Positions 41,623-50,796 of a stretch of DNA of 64,000 nucleotides are shown in pieces; position 1 is the first letter of the stretch; every line of letters begins with the position of its first letter. The stretch spans positions 4,694,501 through 4,758,500 of the forward strand of contig NC_011891.1 in NCBI RefSeq assembly GCF_000022145.1, in the 5' to 3' direction. This DNA is from Anaeromyxobacter dehalogenans 2CP-1 (GTDB taxonomy: Bacteria > Myxococcota > Myxococcia > Myxococcales > Anaeromyxobacteraceae). A model generated the notes under the pieces. That model was not told the DNA's origin and did no database searches. It saw nothing but the letters and a program-made list of their open reading frames with translations. A program made the translations under genes and the position numbers.

Positions 41623-44600
41623 TCAGGCGGCGATGGCCGGGGTGGCCTGGCCGTCCTTCACGACCTCCTTGCGCTTCCAGAGGAAGTAGATGGCCGGGTA
41701 CACGGTCAGCTCGAGGAGGAAGCTCGTCACCAGGCCGCCCACCATGGGCGCGGCGATGCGCTTCATGAGATCCGCGCCGGTGCCGGTGGACCACATGATC
41801 GGCAGCAGGCCCAGCATGGCGGCGAGCACGGTCATCGCCTTCGGCCGCACGCGCTTCACCGCGCCGTGGATGATCGCCTCCACCAGGTCGCTCTCGGTGC
41901 GCAGCAGCCCCTTCTTCTTGTACTCGTCGTGGGAGAGGTCGAGGAACAGCAGCATGAACACCCCGGTCTCGGCGTCGAGCCCCATCAGCGCGATGAGCCC
42001 GACCCAGACCGCGATCGACATGTTGTAGTCGAGCATCCACAGCAGCCAGATGGCGCCGATGGCGGAGAACGGCACCGCCAGCATGATGACGCTCGCCTTG
42101 AAGGTGCTCCGGGTGTTCATGTAGAGCAGGAAGAAGATGAGCACGAGCGTGATGGGCAGGATGAGCTTCAGCCGCTCGTTCACGCGCATCATGTTCTCGT
42201 ACTGGCCGCTCCAGGTCATCGAGTAGCCGGTGGGCGTCTTCACGCCCGCCGCGACCGCCTTCTTCGCCTGCTCGACGTAGCTGCCCACGTCCACCTTCGA
42301 GGTGTCGAAGTCCACGAAGACGTAGCCGGCCAGCAGGCCGTTCTCGTCGCGGATCATCGACGGGCCCTGCGCCAGCTCCACGTCGGCGATCTCCTCCATG
42401 GGGATCTGGCCCTGGCCGCCCGGCAGCGGCAGCAGCACGCGCCGGAGCGACTGGAGGTCCTCGCGGTAGTCGCGCGCGTAGCGGACGTTGATGCCGTAGC
42501 GCTCGCGGCCCATCACGGTGGTGGACTGGTTGTCGCCGCCCACCGCGGTCATGACCATCATGTTCGCGGCGTCCACGCTCAGCCCGTAGCGGGCGAGCTG
42601 GTCGCGCTTCAGCACGAAGTCGAGGAAGTAGCCGCCGGCCACGCGCTCCGCGTAGACGCTGCGGGTGCCGGGCACCTTGGTGAGCGCCGCCTCGACGTCG
42701 AGGCCGATCTTCTCGATCTCGGCCAGGTCCGCGCCCGCCACCTTGATGCCGATGGGCGTGCGGATGCCGGTCGAGAGCATGTCGTTGCGCCCCTTGATCG
42801 GCATGGTCCAGGCGTTCGAGATGCCGGGGAGCTGCAGCGCCTGGTCCATCTCGTGCTCGAGCTCCTCGTACGAGATCCGGTCGCGCCAGAACGGGCGCAG
42901 GCCCGCCTTCAGCCACTCCGGCGCCCAGGACGAGTACCAGCGCGGGTGCTCGCGCCACTCGCGCTCCGGCTTCAGGATGATGGTCGTCTCCATCATGGTG
43001 AACGGCGCCGGGTCGGTGGAGGTGTTGGCGCGGCCCGCCTTCCCGAAGACGCGCTCCACCTCGGGGAAGGTCTTCAGGATCTTGTCCTGCACCTGCAGCG
43101 CCTTCTGCGCCTCGGCCACCGACATGCCCGGCTCGACCGCGCTCGGCATGTAGAGGATCGTCCCCTCGCGCAGCGGCGGCATGTACTCCGAGCCGAGGTG
43201 CCGGAACACCGGGATGGTGGTGAGCACGAGCAGCGCGCTCACCGCGATGGTGGCCTTGGCGTGGCGGACCACGAAGCGGCAGGGGCGCTCGTACAGGTGG
43301 TGCAGGACGCGCGAGATGGGGTGGCCTTCCTCCGAGTAGTACCTGCCCACCAGCACGCGGGTGGCGATCGCCGAGGCGAAGCGGGGCCGGAAGGTGTACG
43401 GCTCGATGCGCGCGAACAGCATGCGCATGGCCGGGTCGAGCGTGATCGCGAGCAGCGCCGCGATCGCCATGGCGAGGTTCTTCGAGTACGCGAGCGGCCG
43501 GAACAGCCGTCCCTCTTGATCCACCAGGGTGAACACCGGCATGAACGCGACCGCGATGACGAGCAGCGAGAAGAACACCCCCGGCCCGACCTCGAGGAGC
43601 GCCTCGAGGCGGACCTCGTGGAAGTCGCCCTTCTTCCCGTCCTGTATCCAGTGGTGGATCTTGTTGTAGGCGTTCTCGACCTCGACGATGGCGCCGTCCA
43701 CCAGCACGCCGATCGAGATCGCGATCCCGGAGAGCGACATCAGGTTCGCGTTCAGGCCCATCAGGTACATGGGGATGAACGAGAGCGCGACCGACACCGG
43801 GATGGTGACGATGGGGATGATCGCCGACGGGATGTGCCACAGGAAGATGAGGATGATGATCGAGACGATGATCACCTCCTCGATCACCTTGTGCGTCACC
43901 GTCTCGATGGCGTGGTCGATGAGCTCGGACCGATCGTAGGTGGTGACCACCTCGACGCCCTTCGGCAGCGACGGCTTCACCTCCTCGAGCTTGGCCTTCA
44001 CGCGGTGGATCACGTTGAGGGCGTTCTCGCCGTGGCGCATCACCACGATGCCGCCCACCACGTCGCCCTCGCCGTCGAGGTCGGCCACCCCGCGTCGCAT
44101 CTCCGGGCCGAGCGCCACCGTGGCCACGTCCTTCACCAGGACCGGCGTGCCGCCCTCCGCCTTGAGCACGATGTTCTCGAGGTCCGCGATGGTCTTCACG
44201 TAGCCGCGGCCGCGAACCATGTACTCCCGGCCCGCCAGCTCCACCAGGCGGCCGCCCACGTCGTTGTTGCCGGCGCGGACCGCCTGCACCACCGCGTCGA
44301 GCGGCAGCTTGTAGGCGGCGAGCGCGTTCGGGTTGACGGTCACCTGGTACTGCCGGACCTGGCCGCCCACCGTGGCGACCTCCGACACGCCCGGCACGCT
44401 CTGGACGGAGTAGCGCAGGAACCAGTCCTGGTAGGAGCGGAGCTCGTCCGACGAGTGCTGCCCGGAGCGGTCCACAAGCGCGTACTGGAAGATCCAGCCG
44501 ACGCCGGTCGCGTCCGGGCCGAGCTCGGTCTTCACGCCGGCCGGGAGCTGCGGCTGGATCTTGGAGAGGTACTCGAGCACGCGGGTGCGCGCCCAGTAGA

Positions 44601-44904
44601 GGTCGGTCCCGTCCTCGAAGATGACGTAGACGTAGCTGAAGCCGAAGTCGGAGAAGCCGCGGATCGCCTTCACCTTCGGCGCGCCGAGCAGCGCCGTGGT
44701 GATCGGATACGTGACCTGGTCCTCGATGATGTCCGGGCTGCGATCCCACTGCGAGTAGACGATGACCTGGGTGTCGGACTGGTCCGGCAGCGCGTCGAGC
44801 GGGATGTTCCGCATCGTCCACCACGCGCCGACCAGCGCCACCACCGTGGCCGCGATGACCAGGTACTTGTTGTGCGCGGAGAAGCGGATGATGGCCTTGA
44901 TCAT
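41623..44904 (-). CDS. cusA: CusA/CzcA-type heavy-metal RND efflux pump
   Basis: A 1093-residue inner-membrane RND transporter of the HAE/CusA metal branch. It has two groups of membrane helices around two large periplasmic loops, the N-terminal MIKAIIRFSAHNKYLV, DALPDQSDTQVIVY and the conserved DGAIVEVENA charged helix of RND pumps (TM4), with the C-terminal RIAAPMVGGLVTSF. The sequence around SLPKGVEVVTTYDRSELI is CusA-like, so Cu(I)/Ag(I) export is likely but zinc/cobalt/cadmium (CzcA) cannot be excluded. Its ATG is 3 bases after the cusB stop. Confidence 0.9.
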   Translation of the reverse strand: MIKAIIRFSAHNKYLVIAATVVALVGAWWTMRNIPLDALPDQSDTQVIVYSQWDRSPDIIEDQVTYPITTALLGAPKVKAIRGFSDFGFSYVYVIFEDGTDLYWARTRVLEYLSKIQPQLPAGVKTELGPDATGVGWIFQYALVDRSGQHSSDELRSYQDWFLRYSVQSVPGVSEVATVGGQVRQYQVTVNPNALAAYKLPLDAVVQAVRAGNNDVGGRLVELAGREYMVRGRGYVKTIADLENIVLKAEGGTPVLVKDVATVALGPEMRRGVADLDGEGDVVGGIVVMRHGENALNVIHRVKAKLEEVKPSLPKGVEVVTTYDRSELIDHAIETVTHKVIEEVIIVSIIILIFLWHIPSAIIPIVTIPVSVALSFIPMYLMGLNANLMSLSGIAISIGVLVDGAIVEVENAYNKIHHWIQDGKKGDFHEVRLEALLEVGPGVFFSLLVIAVAFMPVFTLVDQEGRLFRPLAYSKNLAMAIAALLAITLDPAMRMLFARIEPYTFRPRFASAIATRVLVGRYYSEEGHPISRVLHHLYERPCRFVVRHAKATIAVSALLVLTTIPVFRHLGSEYMPPLREGTILYMPSAVEPGMSVAEAQKALQVQDKILKTFPEVERVFGKAGRANTSTDPAPFTMMETTIILKPEREWREHPRWYSSWAPEWLKAGLRPFWRDRISYEELEHEMDQALQLPGISNAWTMPIKGRNDMLSTGIRTPIGIKVAGADLAEIEKIGLDVEAALTKVPGTRSVYAERVAGGYFLDFVLKRDQLARYGLSVDAANMMVMTAVGGDNQSTTVMGRERYGINVRYARDYREDLQSLRRVLLPLPGGQGQIPMEEIADVELAQGPSMIRDENGLLAGYVFVDFDTSKVDVGSYVEQAKKAVAAGVKTPTGYSMTWSGQYENMMRVNERLKLILPITLVLIFFLLYMNTRSTFKASVIMLAVPFSAIGAIWLLWMLDYNMSIAVWVGLIALMGLDAETGVFMLLFLDLSHDEYKKKGLLRTESDLVEAIIHGAVKRVRPKAMTVLAAMLGLLPIMWSTGTGADLMKRIAAPMVGGLVTSFLLELTVYPAIYFLWKRKEVVKDGQATPAIAA

Positions 44905-44907
44905 GGC

Positions 44908-46488
44908 TCACCGCCCTCCGTGCCCGGCGTGGCCGGAGCCCGCGTCCGCGCCGCCGGACGCCTCGCCCGCGTCGGCCGGCGTCGCCGCGGCCGGAGCCGC
45001 CGGCGCGCCGCCGGACGGCGCGAGCGCCGCGAGCGAGGCGCGCAGCCGCGACTCCGAGTCGATGAGGAAGTTCGCCCGGGTGACGACCTTCTCGCCCTCG
45101 TGCAGGCCCGAGACGACCTCGACGGAGGTGCCGTCGGACGCGCCGAGCTTCACCGCGCGCGGCTGGAACTTGCCCTCCTCGAGCGCCACGAACACCACGC
45201 TCTGCGTGCCCGAGTCGATCACCGCGTCGGCCGGCACGCGCAGCCCCTCGCGCGCCTTCCCCTGCAGGACCACCTCGCCGAACATCTCCGGCCTGAGCTC
45301 GCCGGTCGGGTTCGCGAACGCGAGCCGGACCTTCACCGTGCGCGTCTTGGGATCGAGCAGCGGGTCGATGAACGACACCTTCCCCTTGAACGGGTGGTCG
45401 GGGAAGGCGTTCAGCGTGAGCGTGGCCGGCAGGCCGACCTTCACGTTGCGCAGCTCGCGCTCGTACACGTCGGCGAGCACCCAGACCTGGGAGAGGTCCA
45501 CGATCTCGTAGGGCATGGCCCCCGCGTCGAGCTTCATCCCCTCGACCACGTCCTTCTTCACCACCACGCCGGAGATGGGCGAGTAGAAGGTGAGCGTCTT
45601 CGTCGGCTTGCCGGTCTCCTCCAGCTTGCGGATCTCCGCCGGCGGGACGTCCCAGAGCTGCAGCTTGCGCCGCGCGGCCTCGACGAGCGCGTCGCCCCCG
45701 ACCGCGCGCGAGCCCGCCAGCGTGCCCTGCGTGCGCAGCGCGAGCAGGAGCTCCTCCTGCGCGGCGAGCAGGTCCGGGCTGTAGACCGAGAACAGCGGCT
45801 CGCCGCGCTTCACCGGCTTGCCCACGAAGTCCACGTAGATGCGCTCCACGTAGACCGGGATCTTCACGTTCACGTGCTTCACGCGCGTCTCGTCCACCGC
45901 GACCCGGCCGACCGTGCGCCAGGCGCCGCCGACGGTGCCGCGCGTCACCTGGGCCGTCCGGAGCCCGATGAGCTGCTGCCGCGAGGGGTCGATGCTCACC
46001 GTGGCGAGCCCCTCGACGTCGGCCGCGCCCCCGCCCCCGTCCACCTTCACCAGCTTCATGCCGCAGATCGGGCAGTCGCCGGGGTGGTCCTGCACGACGC
46101 TCGGGTGCATCGGGCACTGGTACTGCGGCTTCTGCTCGCCGGCGCCGGCCCTGGCGCCACCCCCCGCGGCCGCGCCGCTCCCGGCGCCGCCCTGCGGCTG
46201 CTCCATGGGGACGAGCTTCATGCCGCAGAGCGGGCAGTCGCCCGGGTGGTCCTGCACGATCGTCGGGTGCATCGGGCAGGTGTAGAGCTGCTTCGTCTCG
46301 GCGTGGGCCGCGTGGTCGTGGCCGTCGCCGCCGGCGGCCTCGCCGCCGCGCAGGCCGCCGGCGAGCAGCACCGCGCCGCCGCCCAGGGCCGCGCCCGCGA
46401 GCAGCGCCGCGAGCAGGATCAGCGCCCCGCGCGCGCGCCGCGGCGGGGGGGGGACGTTCGGGTTCGTCGGGATCGTCGCGTCGCTCAC
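44908..46488 (-). CDS. cusB: CusB/CzcB-type periplasmic adaptor with two heavy-metal-binding domains
   Basis: A 526-residue membrane-fusion protein. After an N-terminal helix (about 20-48) and a His-rich spacer come two copies of the heavy-metal-binding domain, TCPMHPTIVQDHPGDCPLCGM at 70-90 and QCPMHPSVVQDHPGDCPICG at 124-143, joined by a Gly/Ala-rich linker. The rest (about 155-526) has the barrel-sandwich/beta-barrel adaptor layout, with VERIYVDFVGKPVKRGEPL and the usual long alpha hairpin. It links the CusA pump to the outer-membrane channel. GTG start 46488 overlaps the cusC stop (GTGA). Two metal domains instead of the usual one are noteworthy. Confidence 0.88.
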   Translation of the reverse strand: MSDATIPTNPNVPPPPRRARGALILLAALLAGAALGGGAVLLAGGLRGGEAAGGDGHDHAAHAETKQLYTCPMHPTIVQDHPGDCPLCGMKLVPMEQPQGGAGSGAAAGGGARAGAGEQKPQYQCPMHPSVVQDHPGDCPICGMKLVKVDGGGGAADVEGLATVSIDPSRQQLIGLRTAQVTRGTVGGAWRTVGRVAVDETRVKHVNVKIPVYVERIYVDFVGKPVKRGEPLFSVYSPDLLAAQEELLLALRTQGTLAGSRAVGGDALVEAARRKLQLWDVPPAEIRKLEETGKPTKTLTFYSPISGVVVKKDVVEGMKLDAGAMPYEIVDLSQVWVLADVYERELRNVKVGLPATLTLNAFPDHPFKGKVSFIDPLLDPKTRTVKVRLAFANPTGELRPEMFGEVVLQGKAREGLRVPADAVIDSGTQSVVFVALEEGKFQPRAVKLGASDGTSVEVVSGLHEGEKVVTRANFLIDSESRLRASLAALAPSGGAPAAPAAATPADAGEASGGADAGSGHAGHGGR

Positions 46489-47906
46489 ATGCCACCGCCC
46501 ATCGAGGAAGAGGAAGAAGAGGAGGAGCCGCCGGTGGCCGCCGCCTGCGCGCCGCCGCCCGCCGCACGGGCCGGGGCGGCGGCGGAGGCCGCACCACCCG
46601 CGCCGGGCATGCCCCCGCCCGCGCCCGCGGCGCCGCCCGGGAGCGCCTCGTCGAGGCTGACCTCGCGCGCGGCGACCCACAGCCGCTGCGCCTCGGCCGC
46701 CACGCCGAGGAACCCCTCCTCGTCGGAGACCGTGCCGGCCAGCGCCTCGAGCACCGACGCGAACGGCACCCGGCCGGTGACGTACTGCGCGAGCGCGCTC
46801 TCCGCGGTCGCGCGCGACTGCACCAGGAGCCCGCCGCGGTAGAGCGCGAGCGTCTCGAGCGCGGCCGCCAGCGACTCCTCGCGCTGCAGCGCGCGGAGGC
46901 GCACCACCTGCGCGAACGCGTCCGCCGCGGCGACGCCGTTCTCGGCTCGGGCCGCGCTCATGGCCACCGCGCGCGACTGCTTGCGCCCCGAGAAGATCGG
47001 CAGCGGGACCGACAGTCCAACCTGCCACATCGGCTCGAGCGCGCCGCGCGGCATCAGGCCCGCGCTCAGGGTGACGTCCGGGAAGCGCTCGCGCCGCGCC
47101 AGCGCCGCCTCGCGATCCGCCTGCTGCGCCGCCGCCCGCGCCGAGGCCAGCTCCGGGCTGCGCGCCTCCGCGTCGGCGAGCGCCGCGTCGCGCTCCGGCA
47201 GCGCCGGGTCGGCGAGCGCCTCCAGGCTGGCGATGGTCTCGACGGGCTCGCCGGCGGGCTGGCCGCGCAGGCGGTTCACCACCGCCCGCCGGGCGCGCTC
47301 CTCCGCCTCGAGCGCGACGCGCCGCTGCCGCAGGCGCGTCCGCTCGAGCTGCGCGCGGAGCAGGTCGGTCTGGGCGCCCACGCCGGACTCGTAGCGGGAG
47401 CGGGCGGTGCCCTCCGACCGTGCCCAGAGCGCCTCCAGGCGCCCGAGGAGCGCCAGCCGGTCGCGGACCAGCACGAGGTCCACGTAGGCGCGGCGCATGT
47501 CCGCCTCGGCGCCGAGCCGCGCGCGGTCCAGCGACGCGATCGCCGCGCTCGCGCCGGCCGCCGCCGCCTCGGCCCGCAGCGCGCGCTTGCCCGGGAACGG
47601 GAACGTCTGCGCGAGGCCGATGGAGTAGTAGCTCGTCTCCATCTTGCCGACCTGGATCCCGCCGAAGCCGTCGTTCTGCAGGCCCAGCGACAGCACCGGA
47701 TCCGGCAGCGCGCCGGCCTGCGGGACGCGCTCGTGCTCGGCGCGGGCCATGGCGTGCGCGGAGCGGAGCTCGGGCCGCGCCTCGAGCGTCTCCGAGACGA
47801 GCCGGGCGAGCGCGGGATCGTCGTCGAGCGGGACGCGCCCCTCCGCGGCGGCGAGGGCCGGCGCGGCGGCGACGAGGAGCAGGATTGCGGGACGGAGTCG
47901 TCTCAT
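46485..47906 (-). CDS. cusC: CusC/TolC-type outer-membrane efflux protein
   Basis: A 473-residue outer-membrane factor with a signal peptide (ALAAAEG) and two tandem outer-membrane-efflux repeats of long amphipathic helices (AEHERVPQAGALPDPVLSLGLQNDGFGG; SPELASARAAAQQADREAALA), as in TolC/CusC. It opens the operon cusC-cusB-cusA. The C-terminus is unusual: Gly/Ala-rich, then a run of eight serines (residues about 461-468) and MGGGM, where metals could bind Met residues. ATG 47906 with a weak ribosome-binding site. Confidence 0.85.
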   Translation of the reverse strand: MRRLRPAILLLVAAAPALAAAEGRVPLDDDPALARLVSETLEARPELRSAHAMARAEHERVPQAGALPDPVLSLGLQNDGFGGIQVGKMETSYYSIGLAQTFPFPGKRALRAEAAAAGASAAIASLDRARLGAEADMRRAYVDLVLVRDRLALLGRLEALWARSEGTARSRYESGVGAQTDLLRAQLERTRLRQRRVALEAEERARRAVVNRLRGQPAGEPVETIASLEALADPALPERDAALADAEARSPELASARAAAQQADREAALARRERFPDVTLSAGLMPRGALEPMWQVGLSVPLPIFSGRKQSRAVAMSAARAENGVAAADAFAQVVRLRALQREESLAAALETLALYRGGLLVQSRATAESALAQYVTGRVPFASVLEALAGTVSDEEGFLGVAAEAQRLWVAAREVSLDEALPGGAAGAGGGMPGAGGAASAAAPARAAGGGAQAAATGGSSSSSSSSMGGGM

Positions 47907-48010
47907 ACGGGGCAGCTTCCCAAGCAGCGCGCGTGCCACCCGGCGGCGGCCGGACCGCAGCCTGATCAGGCGGAAATCCGTCGGTTTTCGACGGACCGGC
48001 CCCACCGCAC

Positions 48011-48050
48011 GCGTCACGTGTAACCCGCGGCGTCACGCATTCCCGCGTGA
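48011..48050. promoter_or_regulatory. Repeated GCGTCACG motifs between cusC and rsmB
   Basis: GCGTCACG occurs at 48011-48018 and 48030-48037 (19 bases apart, same orientation), and the second copy forms an inverted repeat TCACGC-N6-GCGTGA with bases 48045-48050. This lies in the divergent region of the efflux operon and the rRNA methyltransferase gene, so it may be an operator for a metal-responsive regulator. No regulator gene is next to it. TATCCT at 48084-48089 is a possible -10 of the right-hand gene. Confidence 0.35.
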
Positions 48051-48123
48051 ACCCAGGGCCCCCTCCATCGGGCCCCGGCGGGGTATCCTGCCGCGGACCG
48101 CGCCCCCCGGCCCCGCCGACCCC

Positions 48124-49410
48124 ATGCCCGTTCGCAACCCAGCCCTACCGTCCGCGACGACCGACGCGGAGCGCCGGGTGGCGAGCGTCGCGTGGGAGGC
48201 GCTCGACGGCACGGGTCCCGGCCTCGGGCCGGAGCTCGCCGAGGTGCTCGCCGGCGGCGCCGCGGAGCGGGTCGTGACCCGCGCGCTGCGCGCCCGGCCG
48301 GCGCTCGACGCCCAGGGGCGCGCCGCGGTGGCGGAGGCGATCTTCGGGGTGGGGCTCTGGCGCCGCCGGCTGCGCGCGCAGCTCGGCGATCCGCTGGCGC
48401 CGCCGGCGCTGCTGCTCGCGGCGCTGCTGCGCGACCTGGGTCGCCGCGAGGCGGGCGTCGCCGAGGCGCTCGCGGGCGTCCCCGCGGGCGCGCTCCCGCC
48501 GCCGCGTCCGCCCCCGGCCGCGCGCGCCGACCGGTTCTCCCTGCCCGGCTGGCTCGACGCCGAGCTCGAAGCGGCGGCCGGCCCGGAGGCGGACGCGCTC
48601 GCCGCGGCGCTGTGCCTGCCCGGCCCGGTCGCGCTCCGGGCGAACCGGCTCCGCATCGAGCCGGCGGCGCTCGCGGCGCGCCTCGGGGCCGAGGGCGTGC
48701 GCACCCGGCCCGGCGCGCTCGCGCGCGCGTGCCTCGTGGTGGAGGGCCCGCGGCCGAACGTGTACGGGCTGCGCGCCTGGCAGGAGGGGCTGCTCGAGGT
48801 GCAGGACGAGGGGAGCCAGGTCCTCGGCGACGCGGTGGGCGCGCGCGCCGGCGAGGCGGTGCTCGACGCCTGCGCCGGGGCCGGCGGGAAGACGCTCCTG
48901 CTCGCCGCGGCGGTGGGACCTGCGGGCCGCGTGCACGCCGTGGATCCCGACGCGGAGCGGCTGGTGCGCCTGCGGACCCGCGCGATCGCCGCGGGCGCGG
49001 CACGCATCGTGGCGGTGCACGGCGCCGCCGCGCCGGCCGAGCTCCGGGTGGACCGCGCCCTGGTGGACGCGCCCTGCTCCGAGCTCGGCGCGCTCCGCCG
49101 CGGGCCGGACCTGCGCTGGCGGCTCGATCCCGCCGCGTTCGAGCGGCTGCCCGCGCTGCAGGCGCGGATCCTCGAGCGCGCCGCCGCGCGCGTGCGCCCC
49201 GGCGGCCGGCTGGTCTACGCGACCTGCACGTTCCGCCGCGCCGAGGACGAGGACGTCGCCGAGGCGTTCGAGGCGGCGCACCCGGAGTTCGCGCGCGTCG
49301 CCCCGGACGCGCCGGCGAGCACGCTGACGAAGGACGGCTTCCTGCGGACCTGGCCGCACCGCGACGGCACCGACGCGTTCTTCGCGGCGGCGTGGGTGCG
49401 GAGGGGATAG
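48124..49410 (+). CDS. rsmB: RsmB-type 16S rRNA (cytosine-C5) methyltransferase
   Basis: A 428-residue RNA m5C methyltransferase, with an N-terminal NusB-like helical part (about 15-145) and a C-terminal SAM domain. SAM motif VLDACAGAGGKTLLLAAAVG, the catalytic DAPCSELGALRRGPDLRWR (about residue 320) and second cysteine in YATCTF are all present. The NusB-like domain points to RsmB (C967) rather than RsmF. ATG 48124, no strong ribosome-binding site. Confidence 0.88.
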   Translation: MPVRNPALPSATTDAERRVASVAWEALDGTGPGLGPELAEVLAGGAAERVVTRALRARPALDAQGRAAVAEAIFGVGLWRRRLRAQLGDPLAPPALLLAALLRDLGRREAGVAEALAGVPAGALPPPRPPPAARADRFSLPGWLDAELEAAAGPEADALAAALCLPGPVALRANRLRIEPAALAARLGAEGVRTRPGALARACLVVEGPRPNVYGLRAWQEGLLEVQDEGSQVLGDAVGARAGEAVLDACAGAGGKTLLLAAAVGPAGRVHAVDPDAERLVRLRTRAIAAGAARIVAVHGAAAPAELRVDRALVDAPCSELGALRRGPDLRWRLDPAAFERLPALQARILERAAARVRPGGRLVYATCTFRRAEDEDVAEAFEAAHPEFARVAPDAPASTLTKDGFLRTWPHRDGTDAFFAAAWVRRG

Positions 49411-49419
49411 CCGCGCGCG

Positions 49420-49833
49420 CTACCTGGCCTTCGCCGCGCGCGCTGCCAGCAGCTTCGCGCCCCCATGCGCCTCGAGCGCGACCTCCAGCGCCCGCGCGTA
49501 GTCGGGCCGCGCGCCCTCGAGCCGCGCGCGCCCTCGCTCGGTCAGCACCGTGTACACGCCGCGCTTGTCGTCCGGGCACAGGTCGCGGACGGTGAGGCCG
49601 CCGCGCTCCAGGCGCTCGACCATCCGCGAGACCGAGCTCTGGTTCAGGCGCAGCTGGCCGGCCAGCTCCTGCATGCGCAGCTCGGAGTCCGGAGCCCGCG
49701 CCAGCAGCTCCAGCGCGCGGAACTCCGTCAGCCCGAGCCCGTGCCGGGCTTGCAGCACCTTGCCCAGATCGGCCTCGACCTGGGCGACGAGCTGGACCAG
49801 CTCGAGCCACGCATCGCCTCGCCTCGACGTCAC
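49420..49833 (-). CDS. MarR family transcriptional regulator
   Basis: A 137-residue MarR protein. The winged helix is visible: LNQSSVSRMVERLERGGLTVRDLCPDDKRG (recognition helix and wing) after LTEFRALELLARAP; terminal helices form the dimer. GTG start 49833. It is downstream of the two SMR exporter genes on the same strand, and the inverted repeat TGCATG-CC-CATGCA lies in the gap before it (49878-49891), matching a second site before the SMR pair. It is therefore likely to be the repressor of that unit and of itself. Ligand unknown, presumably an exporter substrate. Confidence 0.9.
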   Translation of the reverse strand: MTSRRGDAWLELVQLVAQVEADLGKVLQARHGLGLTEFRALELLARAPDSELRMQELAGQLRLNQSSVSRMVERLERGGLTVRDLCPDDKRGVYTVLTERGRARLEGARPDYARALEVALEAHGGAKLLAARAAKAR

Positions 49834-49877
49834 CGGCGCGCGCTCCTCTCGGACGGCATGCGGCGCATGCTCTCACG

Positions 49878-49891
49878 TGCATGCCCATGCA
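49878..49891. promoter_or_regulatory. Putative MarR operator, site A
   Basis: TGCATG-CC-CATGCA is a perfect 6-2-6 inverted repeat 44 bases before the marR start. The flanking bases CATTGCTTG occur in reverse orientation next to it and again near the SMR promoter at 50749. It matches site C (50797-50812) in both sequence and 2-base spacing. Confidence 0.7.
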
Positions 49892-49922
49892 AGCAATGGG
49901 CAGCGGGGGTCGCGCCCGCCCG

Positions 49923-50312
49923 TCAGGCGCGCGCCCGGGGCGCTCCCGGCGCGGGCCGGGCGCCGTCGGCGAGCTTCAGCCAGACGACGCCGGCGATGAT
50001 GACCGCCAGCCAGAACGCCTGGACCGGCGTCAGCGACTGGTCGAGCAGGACGCTGCCCAGGATCGCGGCGCCCACCGAGCCGATGCCGGCCCACACCGCG
50101 TAGCCGATGCCCACGTCGATCGTGCGCAGGGCGACGCTCAGCGCGTACAGCGTCAGCAGGAAGAACACCCCGGCGGAGATGGACCAGCCGGGCACGGTGA
50201 ACGCCCGGCTGCCGGCGACGCTGAGGGCGTAGCCGATCTCGAAGGCCCCCGCGAGCAGCAGCATGATCCACGCCCGCCCACTGCCCCTGTTCGTCTCGTT
50301 CGTCGTCGTCAC
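49923..50312 (-). CDS. SMR-family efflux protein, first of a pair (YkkC/SugE-like)
   Basis: A 129-residue small multidrug resistance protein with four hydrophobic helices and the buried Glu of helix 1 (AGAFEIGYAL). The helix-2 to helix-3 stretch YALSVALRTIDVGIGYAVWAGIGSVG is the SMR core. It is longer than usual through a polar N-terminus and a Pro/Ala/Arg tail. GTG start with AGGAG 6 bases upstream. It probably forms a heterodimer with the protein encoded at 50374-50694. Confidence 0.85.
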   Translation of the reverse strand: MTTTNETNRGSGRAWIMLLLAGAFEIGYALSVAGSRAFTVPGWSISAGVFFLLTLYALSVALRTIDVGIGYAVWAGIGSVGAAILGSVLLDQSLTPVQAFWLAVIIAGVVWLKLADGARPAPGAPRARA

Positions 50313-50373
50313 GTCTCGCTCCTCGTCGATGATCAGGAGGGATGAAGGAATGAAGGGATGACGGCCCCTGCGG

Positions 50374-50694
50374 TCAGGCGGCGCCGCTGAGCCGCAGGCC
50401 CACCACGCCGCCGATGACCAGCAGGATCCCCAGGAGCTTCTGCCAGCCGAGTCGCTGCCCCAGGAACAGCGCGCCCAGCACGACGACCCCGACGCCCGCG
50501 ACCGACGTCCAGATCGCGTAGCCCACCCCGACGTCGAACGTCAGCAGCGCGAGGCTCAGGAAGAAGGTGCCGATCGCGCCGCTGACGAGCGTGGCGGCCG
50601 TCCACCACGGCCGGGTGAAGCCGCGCGCATTGCCTGCGGAGATGGCCACCGCGATCTCGAAGATCACGGCGACGCCGAGATGGATCCAGCTCAT
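50374..50694 (-). CDS. SMR-family efflux protein, second of a pair (YkkD/SugE-like)
   Basis: A 106-residue SMR protein with four helices, the Glu of helix 1 in VIFEIAVAIS and the conserved GVGYAIWTSVAGVGVVVLG core. It is the first gene transcribed of the leftward unit SMR-SMR-marR. Two adjacent, clearly different SMR genes usually encode heterodimers (as YkkCD, EbrAB). Transported compounds might be quaternary ammonium or guanidinium ions. ATG 50694 with AGGAGACC upstream. Confidence 0.85.
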   Translation of the reverse strand: MSWIHLGVAVIFEIAVAISAGNARGFTRPWWTAATLVSGAIGTFFLSLALLTFDVGVGYAIWTSVAGVGVVVLGALFLGQRLGWQKLLGILLVIGGVVGLRLSGAA

Positions 50695-50796
50695 GAAGGG
50701 GTCTCCTGGTCGGTTCGGTTCAGGGAGCGCCGTCGAACGGCGCGGTGTCATTGCTTGCGCATGCATGTAGTCGCGGCGACCGGAGCCGTCAAGTCC

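Noticed and set aside
41075-46597. Very long open frames (over 1000 codons) opposite or out of frame with the cus genes, and similar ones at 41866-46842, 59205-62732 and 33018-36542
   Set aside because: In DNA of this GC content stops are rare, so long frames appear beside real genes. Their translations are Arg/Ala/Pro/Gly-rich or His/Arg-rich without domains, and the opposite frames are recognised enzymes.
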